Below, piece by piece: positions 33,344 to 41,216 of a stretch of 64,000 nt of DNA; the stretch's first letter is position 1; the number at the start of each line of letters is the position of its first letter. Under the pieces are notes generated by a model that did not search any database, was not told the DNA's origin, and worked only from the letters and a program-made list of their open reading frames with translations. The DNA is taken from contig UQTD01000002.1 of NCBI GenBank assembly GCA_900543845.1, positions 1 to 64,000 of the forward strand. Reading direction: 5' to 3'. This stretch comes from an uncultured Collinsella sp. (lineage in GTDB: Bacteria > Actinomycetota > Coriobacteriia > Coriobacteriales > Coriobacteriaceae). A program made the translations under genes and the position numbers.

Positions 33344-34294
33344 TTAGCAGGAGAAATCAACGCTGTCGATGATGTCCTTGAGGGCCTTGGCGGAGACGGT
33401 GAGCTCATGCTGCTCGTCATCGTTCAGCGGCACGGGGACGCGGCAGACAACGCCGTCGCGGCCAACGACGGTCGGCATGGAGATGGCAAGATCGGACAGG
33501 CCATACTCGCCCACCATGAGCGAGGAGACAGGCAGAACGGTCTGCTCATCGCGCATGACGGCGGTGCAGATGCGCTTGACGGCCATGGCGACGCCATAGT
33601 AGGTGGCGTGCTTTTTCTCGATGATGGTGTAGGCGGAGTTCTTGACGTCCTCGGCAATGCGCTTCTCGGCAGCCTCATGCTCCAGGTGGCCGTGAAGCTC
33701 ACAGAAGGTGTTCAGCGGAACGCCGGCAACCTGAGCGCTGGACCAAGCGACAAACTCGGAGTCGCCGTGCTCGCCCATGACATAGGCCTGGACATCGCGC
33801 GGGTCAACCTCGACGTGGGCACCAAGCATCTGCTGCAGGCGGCCGGTGTCGAGCACAGTGCCGGAACCGATGACGTGGCCCTCGGGCAGGCCGGACATCT
33901 TGATGGCGGCGTAGGTCAGAACATCGACCGGGTTGGAGACGATGAGCAGAATGCCGTCGAAGCCGGACTTCTTAATCTCGGGAATAATGGACTTAAAGAT
34001 GCTGACGTTCTTGTTGACCAGGTCCAGGCGGGTCTCACCGGGCTTCTGGGCAGCGCCAGCGGTGACGACGATCATGGCGGCGTCGGCGACATCGGAATAA
34101 TCGCCGGCGTAGATCTTCATCGGCTCGGCAAACGTCATGCCGTGCGCGATATCCAGGGCCTCACCCTCAGCGCGGTTCTTGTCCACGTCGATGAGGACCA
34201 TTTCGGAGAACAGACCGCTCTGCATCAGTGCGAACGCCGAAGACGAACCGACGAAACCGCAGCCGACAATAGCGACCTTCTTCTCGTTAACCAT
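33344..34294 (-). CDS. ldh: L-lactate dehydrogenase
   Basis: A 316-residue NAD-dependent lactate dehydrogenase that regenerates NAD by reducing pyruvate. VAIVGCGFVGSSSAFAL is the Rossmann loop, IVSNPVDVLTY and VIGSGTVLDTGRLQ fit the core, and MGEHGDSEFVAWS has the active-site His. I chose the ATG at 34294, with GGGAG upstream. A terminator-like hairpin sits in its leader. Malate dehydrogenase is less likely given AGAAQKPGETRLDL, the LDH-type substrate loop. Confidence 0.93.
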   Translation of the reverse strand: MVNEKKVAIVGCGFVGSSSAFALMQSGLFSEMVLIDVDKNRAEGEALDIAHGMTFAEPMKIYAGDYSDVADAAMIVVTAGAAQKPGETRLDLVNKNVSIFKSIIPEIKKSGFDGILLIVSNPVDVLTYAAIKMSGLPEGHVIGSGTVLDTGRLQQMLGAHVEVDPRDVQAYVMGEHGDSEFVAWSSAQVAGVPLNTFCELHGHLEHEAAEKRIAEDVKNSAYTIIEKKHATYYGVAMAVKRICTAVMRDEQTVLPVSSLMVGEYGLSDLAISMPTVVGRDGVVCRVPVPLNDDEQHELTVSAKALKDIIDSVDFSC

Positions 34295-34319
34295 TAGAAA
34301 CTCCCATCTCTCTCCACAA

Positions 34320-34353
34320 ACAAGCCGCCCGGGAACGACCCGAGCGGCTTGTC
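34320..34353 (-). terminator. Terminator-like hairpin in the ldh leader
   Basis: ACAAGCCGCTCGGG and CCCGGGCGGCTTGT pair on the minus strand, followed by TTGTGG, only 26 bases before the Ldh start codon. It may end the aminotransferase transcript, or be an attenuator that Ldh transcription must pass. Confidence 0.65.
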
Positions 34354-34495
34354 GTAATCCCAATACATCCAATCGGGACTTTGATTATGCTCCTATTCGC
34401 AGCCAAAAATCGACCGTTTACCGAAATTGTTTGCAGGATTCGTAAAATAACTGCACGAAATCGGTTTCGAGCTATTGACGAGCCGAAATAGCCAT

Positions 34496-35659
34496 CTAAT
34501 ACAGGCCCGCCTCGCGAATGGCCTCGACAGCCAAAGCGATCTGGTCGGGCGGCAAGACCAGCGCCATGCGCACGTGCCCCTCACCCGAAGGACCAAAGCT
34601 CGCGCCCGGCGTCACCACAACGCCGGCCTTCTCCATGAGCTCCTCGCAAAACGCCATGGAATCGGTGCGACCACCGGGAAGCTTGGCCCACACAAACATA
34701 GAGCCATGCGCGTTGGGACGCTCCCAGCCCAGGCCCTCAAGACCGTCGCACAGGGCATCACGGCGCTCCTGGTACTTCAGACGCTGCGCCTCGACCTCAT
34801 CGCGCGGACCGTTCAGGCAGGCGATAGCAGCCTTCTGGATCGGGAAGAACATGCCAAAGTCGATCTGACTGCGCAGCTTGGCAAAGGCCGAGACCACATC
34901 CTCGCGACCGACCAAAAAGCCGATGCGGGCACCGGTGACGTTAAACGACTTGGAGAGCGAGAAGAACTCAACGCCCACCTCGAGCGCACCGGGATACTGC
35001 AAGAAGCTGCCGCCCGGCTCGCCGTCGAACACGATGTCAGAGTATGCGTTGTCGTGAACGATCAGCAGGTCGTGCTCGCGGGCAAAAGCGATGATCTCCT
35101 CGTAGATCTCGGGCGTGCCCACCGAGCCCACCGGGTTGGCGGGCAGCGACACGATCATGTACTTGGCACGATCGGCCACCTCGGGATCGATGCCCGCCAC
35201 ATAGGGCAGGTAATTGTGCTCGGCAACCAGCGGATAGTACTCGAGTTTAGCATCGGCGATCTTGGCACCCGCCTCAAAGACCGGGTAGCACGGATCGGGA
35301 ACCAGAATGGTGTCGCCCGGATCGAGCAGGGCCAGGCCCAAATGACCCACGCCCTCCTGCGTGCCGTTGCACGACTGCACCATGGACGGCGTAATACCCG
35401 AAACGCCAAAGCGACGCTCATAGTAATCGCACACGGCCTGCTTGAGTTCGGGCAGGTCGCGCAGGGCATACTTCCACATCTCGGGATCTTGGGCTGCTTG
35501 CGTGAGCGCCTCGACCACATGGTCGTACGGCTTAAAGTCGGGCGTGCCCACACTCATGTTGTAAATGGTCTTGCCCTGAGCCTTCAGCGCGAGAAGCTTG
35601 TTGTTGAGCGAGGCGAAGACCTCCGCGCCAAAGCGGTCGAGACGCTGCGATGCCTGCAT
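34496..35659 (-). CDS. Class I/II aminotransferase, possibly for diaminopimelate synthesis
   Basis: A 387-residue PLP aminotransferase. LLDPGDTILVPDPCYPVFEAG, SLPANPVGSVG, IVHDNAYSDIVFDG and the PLP lysine in FSLSKSFNVTGARIGF are clear. The sequence resembles the LL-diaminopimelate aminotransferase/PatA branch as I know it. The lysine cluster 4 kb away lacks the aminotransferase that the acetylase pathway needs, so this gene is a candidate. Other keto-acid substrates are possible. AAAGGTGGCACC precedes the ATG at 35659. Confidence 0.8.
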   Translation of the reverse strand: MQASQRLDRFGAEVFASLNNKLLALKAQGKTIYNMSVGTPDFKPYDHVVEALTQAAQDPEMWKYALRDLPELKQAVCDYYERRFGVSGITPSMVQSCNGTQEGVGHLGLALLDPGDTILVPDPCYPVFEAGAKIADAKLEYYPLVAEHNYLPYVAGIDPEVADRAKYMIVSLPANPVGSVGTPEIYEEIIAFAREHDLLIVHDNAYSDIVFDGEPGGSFLQYPGALEVGVEFFSLSKSFNVTGARIGFLVGREDVVSAFAKLRSQIDFGMFFPIQKAAIACLNGPRDEVEAQRLKYQERRDALCDGLEGLGWERPNAHGSMFVWAKLPGGRTDSMAFCEELMEKAGVVVTPGASFGPSGEGHVRMALVLPPDQIALAVEAIREAGLY

Positions 35660-35777
35660 GGTGCCACCTTTCGATATAAAAAACGCGGCGCTCCGACAAG
35701 AGCGCCGCGCGATACGGGCCATCAGATTTCAAAAGTGTAACGCTTGCAACCCCCGTATTGGTTCAATTTAGCCAACC

Positions 35778-37766
35778 TTAGTCAATTGGATTGAGCGCGT
35801 CGATCTGCGCAAGCCACAGACGCGAGCTGGCGTCACTCGGCATACGCCAATCGCCGCGCGGGCTGAGCGTCACCGAGCCCACCTTGGGGCCATCGGGCAG
35901 GCAGCTGCGCTTAAACTGCTGGGCAAAGAAGCGACGGTAGAACGTACGCAGCCACGTGTGGACGGTCTTGGCGTCGTAGACGCCCTCGAAACTCTTGAGC
36001 GCCATGCGGTAGATCTTGCCCGGCTCAAAGCCAAAACGCAGCAGGTAGTAGAGGAAGTAGTCGTGTAACTCGTACGGGCCCACCAAATCCTCAGTCTTCT
36101 GCGCAATCTCGCCGTCACCCGTGGGCGGCAGAAGCTCGGGGGACACCGGCGTATCGAGGATGTCGAGCAGTGTCTCGGCAATACGCCCGCCAAAGACATC
36201 GGCGGCATAACGCACCAGATGACGCACGAGCGTCTTGGGCACGCTCGCGTTGACGGCGTACATGCTCATGTGGTCGCCGTTATAGGTAGCCCAACCGAGC
36301 GCCAACTCCGACAGGTCGCCCGTGCCGATGACAAAACCACCAGCCTGGTTGGCCAAATCCATCAGAATCTGCGTACGCTCGCGGGCCTGGCTGTTCTCGT
36401 AGGTCACGTCCTGCACGGCCGGATCGTGCTCAATGTCCTTGAAGTGCTGCTCCACAGCCGCATGGATCGAAACCTCGCGGAAGCTCACACTCAGGTCGCG
36501 AGCGAGCGACTCGGCGTTCGACTTGGTGCGATGCGTCGTGCCAAAGCCGGGCATGGACACGGCTGTGATACCGGTGCGCGGCAGCCCCAGCGCATCGAAG
36601 GCACGCACGGTCACAAGCAGTGCCAGCGTGGAGTCCAAGCCACCCGAAAGGCCGATGACCGCAGCCTTGGTACCTGTGTGGGCAAGGCGGGTCTTGAGGC
36701 CCGCAGTCTGCAGATCGAGGATCGTCTCGCAGCGCTCGGCCAAGTCGCCATGGTCGGCCGGCACAAAGGGCGCGCGGGGGAAAACGCGGTCGATATCGCA
36801 GGCATCGCGCAGGACGGGAGCCTCGGAGAGCGTGCCCTCAAAAGAGAACTCAACAGTCGTGGCCTCCGGCGCATCGTCCGCGCGCGTCCACGTCGTCGAG
36901 CGACGGCGCTCGGCAACCAGACGGTCGAGGTCAACATCGGCAACCGCCATATCGCAGGTAAGCAGTTTAGTGGCGGCGAGCTTGGAGCCGTTTTCGTAGA
37001 TAAGGTTCTCGCCCGCAAAGACCATGTCGGTCGTGGACTCGCCCTCGCTCGCGTCCGCATAGGCATAGGCGCAGTACAGGCGTGCGCTCTGGTTAGAGAT
37101 GAGGCTGCGGCGGTAATCCGCCTTACCGATAATCTCGTCCGAGGCCGACGGGTTGAGAATCACCGTCGCACCGGCAAGCGCCATCTCGGTCGAAGGGGGC
37201 GCCGGCACCCACAGGTCCTCACAAACCTCAACGCCCAACACCAGGTCCTCGGCGCCCTCATCACAGCAGCGGTAGACAAGCCCCGAACCCAGCGGAACCG
37301 GACCCTGACCGGCGAACTCGACCCACACAGGATCTGCGGGCGCCGGAGCAAACCAGCGGCGCTCGTAGAACTCGCCATAGTTGGGCAGATACTTCTTGGC
37401 CGTGAGGCCCAAAAGCTCGCCCGCGCAGCACACGGCGGCGCAGTTGTAGATATTCTCGGCAACCGCAACGGGAAGACCGATGGTAAAGACAATCGACAGC
37501 TCACGAGTCTCATCGAGGATATGCACCAGAGCAGCCTCGCAGGCATGCAGCAGCGTGCGATTATGGAACAGGTCGGCCGCGGTATAGCCGCACAAGTTGA
37601 GCTCGGGCAGCACCAGCGCGCGAACGCCGCGCTCGGCAGCCTCGCGAACAGCTGCCAGCGCAACCTCGGCATTGCCCTCGACATCGGCCACGCGAATCCG
37701 CGGCGAAGCCGCCGCCACACGCAAAAAGCCATCGTTCTCAACTTGACCGTTTAGAAAATCGTTCAT
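35778..37766 (-). CDS. nadE: Glutamine-dependent NAD+ synthetase
   Basis: A 662-residue two-domain enzyme forming NAD+ from deamido-NAD, ATP and glutamine. The N-terminal nitrilase-type glutaminase domain (about 1-290) has LPELNLCGYTAADLF with the catalytic Glu, LTAKKYLPNYGEFYERRWF with the Lys, and GVEVCEDLWVPAP with the Cys. The C-terminal synthetase domain has the PP-loop GLSGGLDSTLALLV and IGTGDLSELALGW. I chose the ATG at 37766, with TTGGAG upstream. Confidence 0.95.
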   Translation of the reverse strand: MNDFLNGQVENDGFLRVAAASPRIRVADVEGNAEVALAAVREAAERGVRALVLPELNLCGYTAADLFHNRTLLHACEAALVHILDETRELSIVFTIGLPVAVAENIYNCAAVCCAGELLGLTAKKYLPNYGEFYERRWFAPAPADPVWVEFAGQGPVPLGSGLVYRCCDEGAEDLVLGVEVCEDLWVPAPPSTEMALAGATVILNPSASDEIIGKADYRRSLISNQSARLYCAYAYADASEGESTTDMVFAGENLIYENGSKLAATKLLTCDMAVADVDLDRLVAERRRSTTWTRADDAPEATTVEFSFEGTLSEAPVLRDACDIDRVFPRAPFVPADHGDLAERCETILDLQTAGLKTRLAHTGTKAAVIGLSGGLDSTLALLVTVRAFDALGLPRTGITAVSMPGFGTTHRTKSNAESLARDLSVSFREVSIHAAVEQHFKDIEHDPAVQDVTYENSQARERTQILMDLANQAGGFVIGTGDLSELALGWATYNGDHMSMYAVNASVPKTLVRHLVRYAADVFGGRIAETLLDILDTPVSPELLPPTGDGEIAQKTEDLVGPYELHDYFLYYLLRFGFEPGKIYRMALKSFEGVYDAKTVHTWLRTFYRRFFAQQFKRSCLPDGPKVGSVTLSPRGDWRMPSDASSRLWLAQIDALNPID

Positions 37767-37900
37767 ACAAGCTCCAACACATCCGTTTAGCCGCAACGAG
37801 CAGCGGCAATAAAGTCCGCCTCCATTGTACTGTCAAGTTCAATCAGCGCTGATGGGGCAGTCTCATGATTAAAAATGAAAAAGAGAAGTCAGAATGGCGT

Positions 37901-38179
37901 TTAGCAGTAGAACGAGATCTCGTCCACAAGGAAAAAAGCCTTCCATTTAGAACAAATCAATTCATGCTGAGCGGCGATAATTTCACAGAGGTCGTCAAGC
38001 GTGCTCTGGGGGATCTTCGCTTTGTTATTAGCGACAATGCAACCTCCCCTGCGAGTCAGCCAGATTTTGGCCGAGTTATTTGAAGGCGCTCCCTTGCAAA
38101 CATGAACATGGATTGGCTCGCCCGCTTCGTTAGACCAAAAGAAGACCCTGTAGCCGCCAATAAGAAATAGGCTAGGCAA
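37901..38179 (-). CDS. DUF4160 protein
   Basis: A 92-residue protein of the DUF4160 family; LFLIGGYRVFFWSNEAGEP, then IHVHVCKG, is the family signature. I chose the TTG start at 38179: it yields (M)PSLFLIGGYRVFF, like normal DUF4160 starts, is preceded by CGGAGCTAAAG and overlaps the partner gene by 8 bases. The ATG at 38224 has no ribosome site. DUF4160 genes commonly pair with DUF2442-type genes in toxin-antitoxin-like modules; activity is unproven. Confidence 0.8.
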   Translation of the reverse strand: MPSLFLIGGYRVFFWSNEAGEPIHVHVCKGAPSNNSAKIWLTRRGGCIVANNKAKIPQSTLDDLCEIIAAQHELICSKWKAFFLVDEISFYC

Positions 38180-38441
38180 CTTTAGCTCCTCCGTTTGCGG
38201 CGTAGCGATACAGCAGGTGAGCATTATTGCTCAGAAAAGTCTCAAATCCTCGCTTCTCCTCGTCGGTGAAATGCCCCTCCCACATAGTCCAATTGTAAGA
38301 AGGCAACTCACAGCGAGCGGAGTCGAAGCCCTCTGCCGTCGGTCGTTCAAAATGCACGACAACCTTTTCGATATCCCCATCTGCAATCAGGTCAGAATGA
38401 ACGACCTCGGTACCGTCTTCGAATGTCATATACGGGTACAT
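38172..38441 (-). CDS. Partner of DUF4160 (DUF2442-like position)
   Basis: An 89-residue acidic protein starting MYPYMTFEDGTEVVHSDL, with HFERPTAEGFDSARCELP and NWTMWEGHFTDEEKRGF. The short beta-rich N-terminus that reads out a target followed by a helical tail resembles the partner proteins of DUF4160, but I do not firmly recognise the family. The ATG at 38441 has GAGGTGG upstream. The two genes overlap and must be co-translated. Confidence 0.6.
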   Translation of the reverse strand: MYPYMTFEDGTEVVHSDLIADGDIEKVVVHFERPTAEGFDSARCELPSYNWTMWEGHFTDEEKRGFETFLSNNAHLLYRYAANGGAKVA

Positions 38442-38616
38442 CACGTAAACCACCTCGCAATCGTAAATCCAGTTTAGCATCAAGCTATTGCACCAAAGAC
38501 AGCAAGCCCCCCTTGATGAGTTGATGGTATCTGTTAAATGTCACGTACGATTCACATCTGGTGGGTACCCTGATGGCTACACGAAACGAAGCAGATTTAC
38601 ACCGGGAGGACCCCGT

Positions 38617-39561
38617 ATGACAACCAGGTACACCGACGCGCCGCGCACGCGCGTCATGACGCCGGCGTCGCTCAACAACGGCGTGCACGAGAACCATTCC
38701 ATCGGACAGACCATGGCCATCGCGCCCAAAAAAGGCCTGTTCGACGATATTTCCATTCCCCAGATCGTCGCCGGCGCCGCAGCTGCCGCCACGAGCGTCG
38801 CGCTTGCCTCCAAGATCGGTATCGCCGGATCGGTGATCGGCGCCGCCGTGAGCTCGGTTATCACCGTTGTGTCCTCGCAGGTCTACCGCCACTTTATCTC
38901 TGCCAGCGCCGAAGCCATCAAAGGTACGCACGCCGCCGTCGACTACCCCGCCGGTGCCTATGAGCCCGTTGAATTTAATGCCGAGGAGCACCTGGGCGGC
39001 GCCGCGACTACGCAGGAGATGCGCCAGATTGCGGGGCGCGCGACCACGGCGCGCGTCGCTCCCGACAGCCTGCGCGCCAAGGCGGCGGCAGAGCGCAGCC
39101 AGACGCAAAAGAAGGTCATCGTCTTCTCAATCGCCATCGCCATCGTCGCGGTCATCGCCTGCGCCGGCGCCATCCTTATCACCACCGCCGGTGAGGGTCT
39201 GGGCGAGCGTCCCGAGCCAATCCTTTCGTCCCGTACGACCGAGCACGACGCGGATAGCTCCGGCCAATCGCAAAGCCAGCAGGACGACCCGCAGGGCACC
39301 TCCGCATCCACCGACTCGTCCTCGAACACCCCCGATCAATCGCAGGGCGCCGATTCCTCTACGAACAGCAGCGACACGCAATCCGGCACGACCGACTCAA
39401 GCCAAACGACCGACGGCTCTCAGCCGAGCACGGGCGACCAGACGAGCGGCAATACATCGGGCACGGAATCTACCGACAGCAGCAATACCAACAGCTCGAG
39501 CGGCACCGCGTCCGGCACGGCATCTGACAGCTCAAGCCAGGGCACGACGTCGGGCAACTAA
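38617..39561 (+). CDS. Membrane protein with Ser/Thr-rich tail
   Basis: A 314-residue protein of unknown function. A conserved-looking hydrophobic block rich in Ala and Gly (IPQIVAGAAAAATSVALASK and GSVIGAAVSSVITVVSSQVY, about residues 45-95) precedes a charged stretch. A membrane helix VIVFSIAIAIVAVIACAGAI (about 170-190) and a roughly 110-residue low-complexity tail of Ser, Thr, Gly, Asp and Gln follow, probably exposed outside the cell. ACCGGGAGGACCCCGT precedes the ATG. Confidence 0.7.
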   Translation: MTTRYTDAPRTRVMTPASLNNGVHENHSIGQTMAIAPKKGLFDDISIPQIVAGAAAAATSVALASKIGIAGSVIGAAVSSVITVVSSQVYRHFISASAEAIKGTHAAVDYPAGAYEPVEFNAEEHLGGAATTQEMRQIAGRATTARVAPDSLRAKAAAERSQTQKKVIVFSIAIAIVAVIACAGAILITTAGEGLGERPEPILSSRTTEHDADSSGQSQSQQDDPQGTSASTDSSSNTPDQSQGADSSTNSSDTQSGTTDSSQTTDGSQPSTGDQTSGNTSGTESTDSSNTNSSSGTASGTASDSSSQGTTSGN

Positions 39562-39593
39562 GTACGATTGCCTCTCATAGATAACCGACCTGC

Positions 39594-39631
39594 ATAACGG
39601 GCGCGAACCGGCAACGGTCGCGCCCGTTTAC
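39594..39631 (+). terminator. Terminator after the Ser/Thr-tailed protein
   Basis: AACGGGCGCG and CGCGCCCGTT pair around a 13-base GC-rich loop, followed by TA. Confidence 0.75.
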
Positions 39632-39699
39632 CTTGGGCGACGAGATGGCAAGCCCCGTGCGATGGTAAGATGCTTTGGTGTGTAAAGAGGAGATTTGCC

Positions 39700-41001
39700 A
39701 TGAGCAAGACAATAGTTACGCCCACGCTATCACTGGGCAACCACATCTATCTGTATCGCCTGCTGCGCGATGCGATTGGGTGCGGCAAGCAAACGTTTAT
39801 GACGCAGGTCGAGGAGGCACTCGCCGCTGGTGACATGGCCGCTTATGACCTGGGCTTTGAGTCCACGCGCGAGCTGCTCGAGGAGCTCGACGACTTCATT
39901 AAGCTGACCGTCTTTAAGGGCGGTCGCCTGTATGCCACCGTCATCGCCAACGATACCTGGGATGCCGCCCTTGCCAAAGGCGAGGACAAGCCCAAGGCAG
40001 CCAAGGGAGCCAAGCAGTCCTACAAAAAGAAAAAACGCGGCGAGAAGGACCTCAAGGCCGTGCGCCCCAAGCACGTTAAGCGCGCCGAGCCCGAGCCCGT
40101 GGCCAAAGTCGCTCCGGAGCCCGAGCCCGAGATCGAAGTCGCTATTGAGGTAACAGCAGAAGCCGAAACCGAAATCGCCGCCACGACCGATCCCAAAGTC
40201 ATATCCGAGCAGGAAGCCACTGCGGAGCTCAACGAGGCTCCCAAGTCGACAGCCGAAGAAGCCGCTGACCAGCCCGAGACGTCTGCGTTCCAAAACAGCG
40301 ACGTCTTTGGCGACGAAGCCGAGGACGATCAGTCCGACGAGCCCGCCGATCAAGGCGCTACTGAGTCGACGCCGGAGCCCGAGACGCCGCAGCCCGCCAT
40401 CTCGCTCACGGTCGTCTATGACCCCGAGAACGCCAATGCCGGCATAACCACCATGGCATCCACGCCCATCGACGCAAAGTCGAGCGTCGAGAACGAGAAC
40501 GCGACGCAGGTTGAGGTTGAAACTGCAGCTGCAGACGCGCCCGTCACCGTGAAGCCCGCAGATTCCACGATCAAGCCGAAAACGACGCCGGAGCCCGCAC
40601 CCGTCATCGAATCCGTGCCCGCCTCTGCTTGCGACCAAATTCCCGCACCGGCACCGGCTTCGGTACCCGTAGCGGCCCCAACCCCCGCACCCGCGGCACC
40701 GACCATCCCCGAGGACTTCCCCATCGATTTCGCAACCGAAGTCTTCTGCCCCGGCCCGCTTCTGCACCAGTTGTCGACCTATCTCCCCTACGGCGCCGAC
40801 ACGCTCGGCATCGTCGGCGAGTACTACTGGATCGCCCGCGAGCGCGGAACCATCGAGGCCGCGCGAAACCGCGCAATCTTCCCCCTGCGCTACACGCAGG
40901 CCGGCGAGCGCCGCGAGGTTGCCGTGCGCATCCGCCGCAACACCACCGGCGGTCTCGGAGCCACCTGGGCCATCGACAAAGTCGAAGAACCCGAGCAGTA
41001 A
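39700..41001 (+). CDS. Protein with conserved ends and a long acidic/proline-rich middle
   Basis: A 433-residue protein of unknown function. The N-terminal domain (about 1-85, TLSLGNHIYLYRLLRDAIGC, LEELDDFIKLTVFKGGRLYA) and the C-terminal domain (about 345-433, YYWIARERGTIEAARNRAIF, VAVRIRRNTTGGLGATW) look folded. Between them lie a Lys-rich segment and some 230 residues of Glu, Pro, Ala and Val low complexity, probably disordered. No signal or membrane segment is seen. AAAGAGGAGATTTGCC precedes the ATG. A nucleic-acid-related role is a guess from the basic patch only. Confidence 0.65.
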   Translation: MSKTIVTPTLSLGNHIYLYRLLRDAIGCGKQTFMTQVEEALAAGDMAAYDLGFESTRELLEELDDFIKLTVFKGGRLYATVIANDTWDAALAKGEDKPKAAKGAKQSYKKKKRGEKDLKAVRPKHVKRAEPEPVAKVAPEPEPEIEVAIEVTAEAETEIAATTDPKVISEQEATAELNEAPKSTAEEAADQPETSAFQNSDVFGDEAEDDQSDEPADQGATESTPEPETPQPAISLTVVYDPENANAGITTMASTPIDAKSSVENENATQVEVETAAADAPVTVKPADSTIKPKTTPEPAPVIESVPASACDQIPAPAPASVPVAAPTPAPAAPTIPEDFPIDFATEVFCPGPLLHQLSTYLPYGADTLGIVGEYYWIARERGTIEAARNRAIFPLRYTQAGERREVAVRIRRNTTGGLGATWAIDKVEEPEQ

Positions 41002-41003
41002 CG

Positions 41004-41045
41004 ACAAACGGCTCAAATCCAAATCAGGATTTGAGCCGTTTTTAT
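41004..41045 (+). terminator. Terminator after the proline-rich protein
   Basis: AAACGGCTCAAATCC pairs perfectly with GGATTTGAGCCGTTT around a 6-base loop, followed by TTATTT. Confidence 0.92.
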
Positions 41046-41072
41046 TTGTTGATGTTCCGTGACCAACAGCGA

Positions 41073-41213
41073 GCGGGCCGCAAGTGCCCCAGGTTGCCGT
41101 GAAAGAGAAGCGACGCGTACTTCGGTACGCGAGCGACGGTTTGAACGGCAAGATGGGGTGCTTGCGGCCCGCGCAGCGTCGGGCAGTTACGCGGTTTGGT
41201 AAAACCGCGTAAC
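41073..41213 (-). repeat. Palindromic 3'-end element, copy C (H + P modules)
   Basis: In minus-strand order, the H hairpin (GTTACGCGGTTT / AAACCGCGTAAC, 41213-41186) starts 3 bases after the EttA stop. CGACGCTGC follows, then the P palindrome (41172-41073). The outer stem GCGGGCCGCAAG/CTTGCGGCCCGC is a perfect 12 bp. The core (GTCGCTCGCGTACCGAAGTA) matches the other copies, while the outer stem differs. Confidence 0.9.
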
Positions 41214-41216
41214 AAA

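Noticed and set aside
37865..38083. A 72-codon plus-strand frame starting with many Lys and Glu codons
   Set aside because: It lies antisense to the DUF4160 gene, which has clear family motifs. It has no convincing ribosome site.
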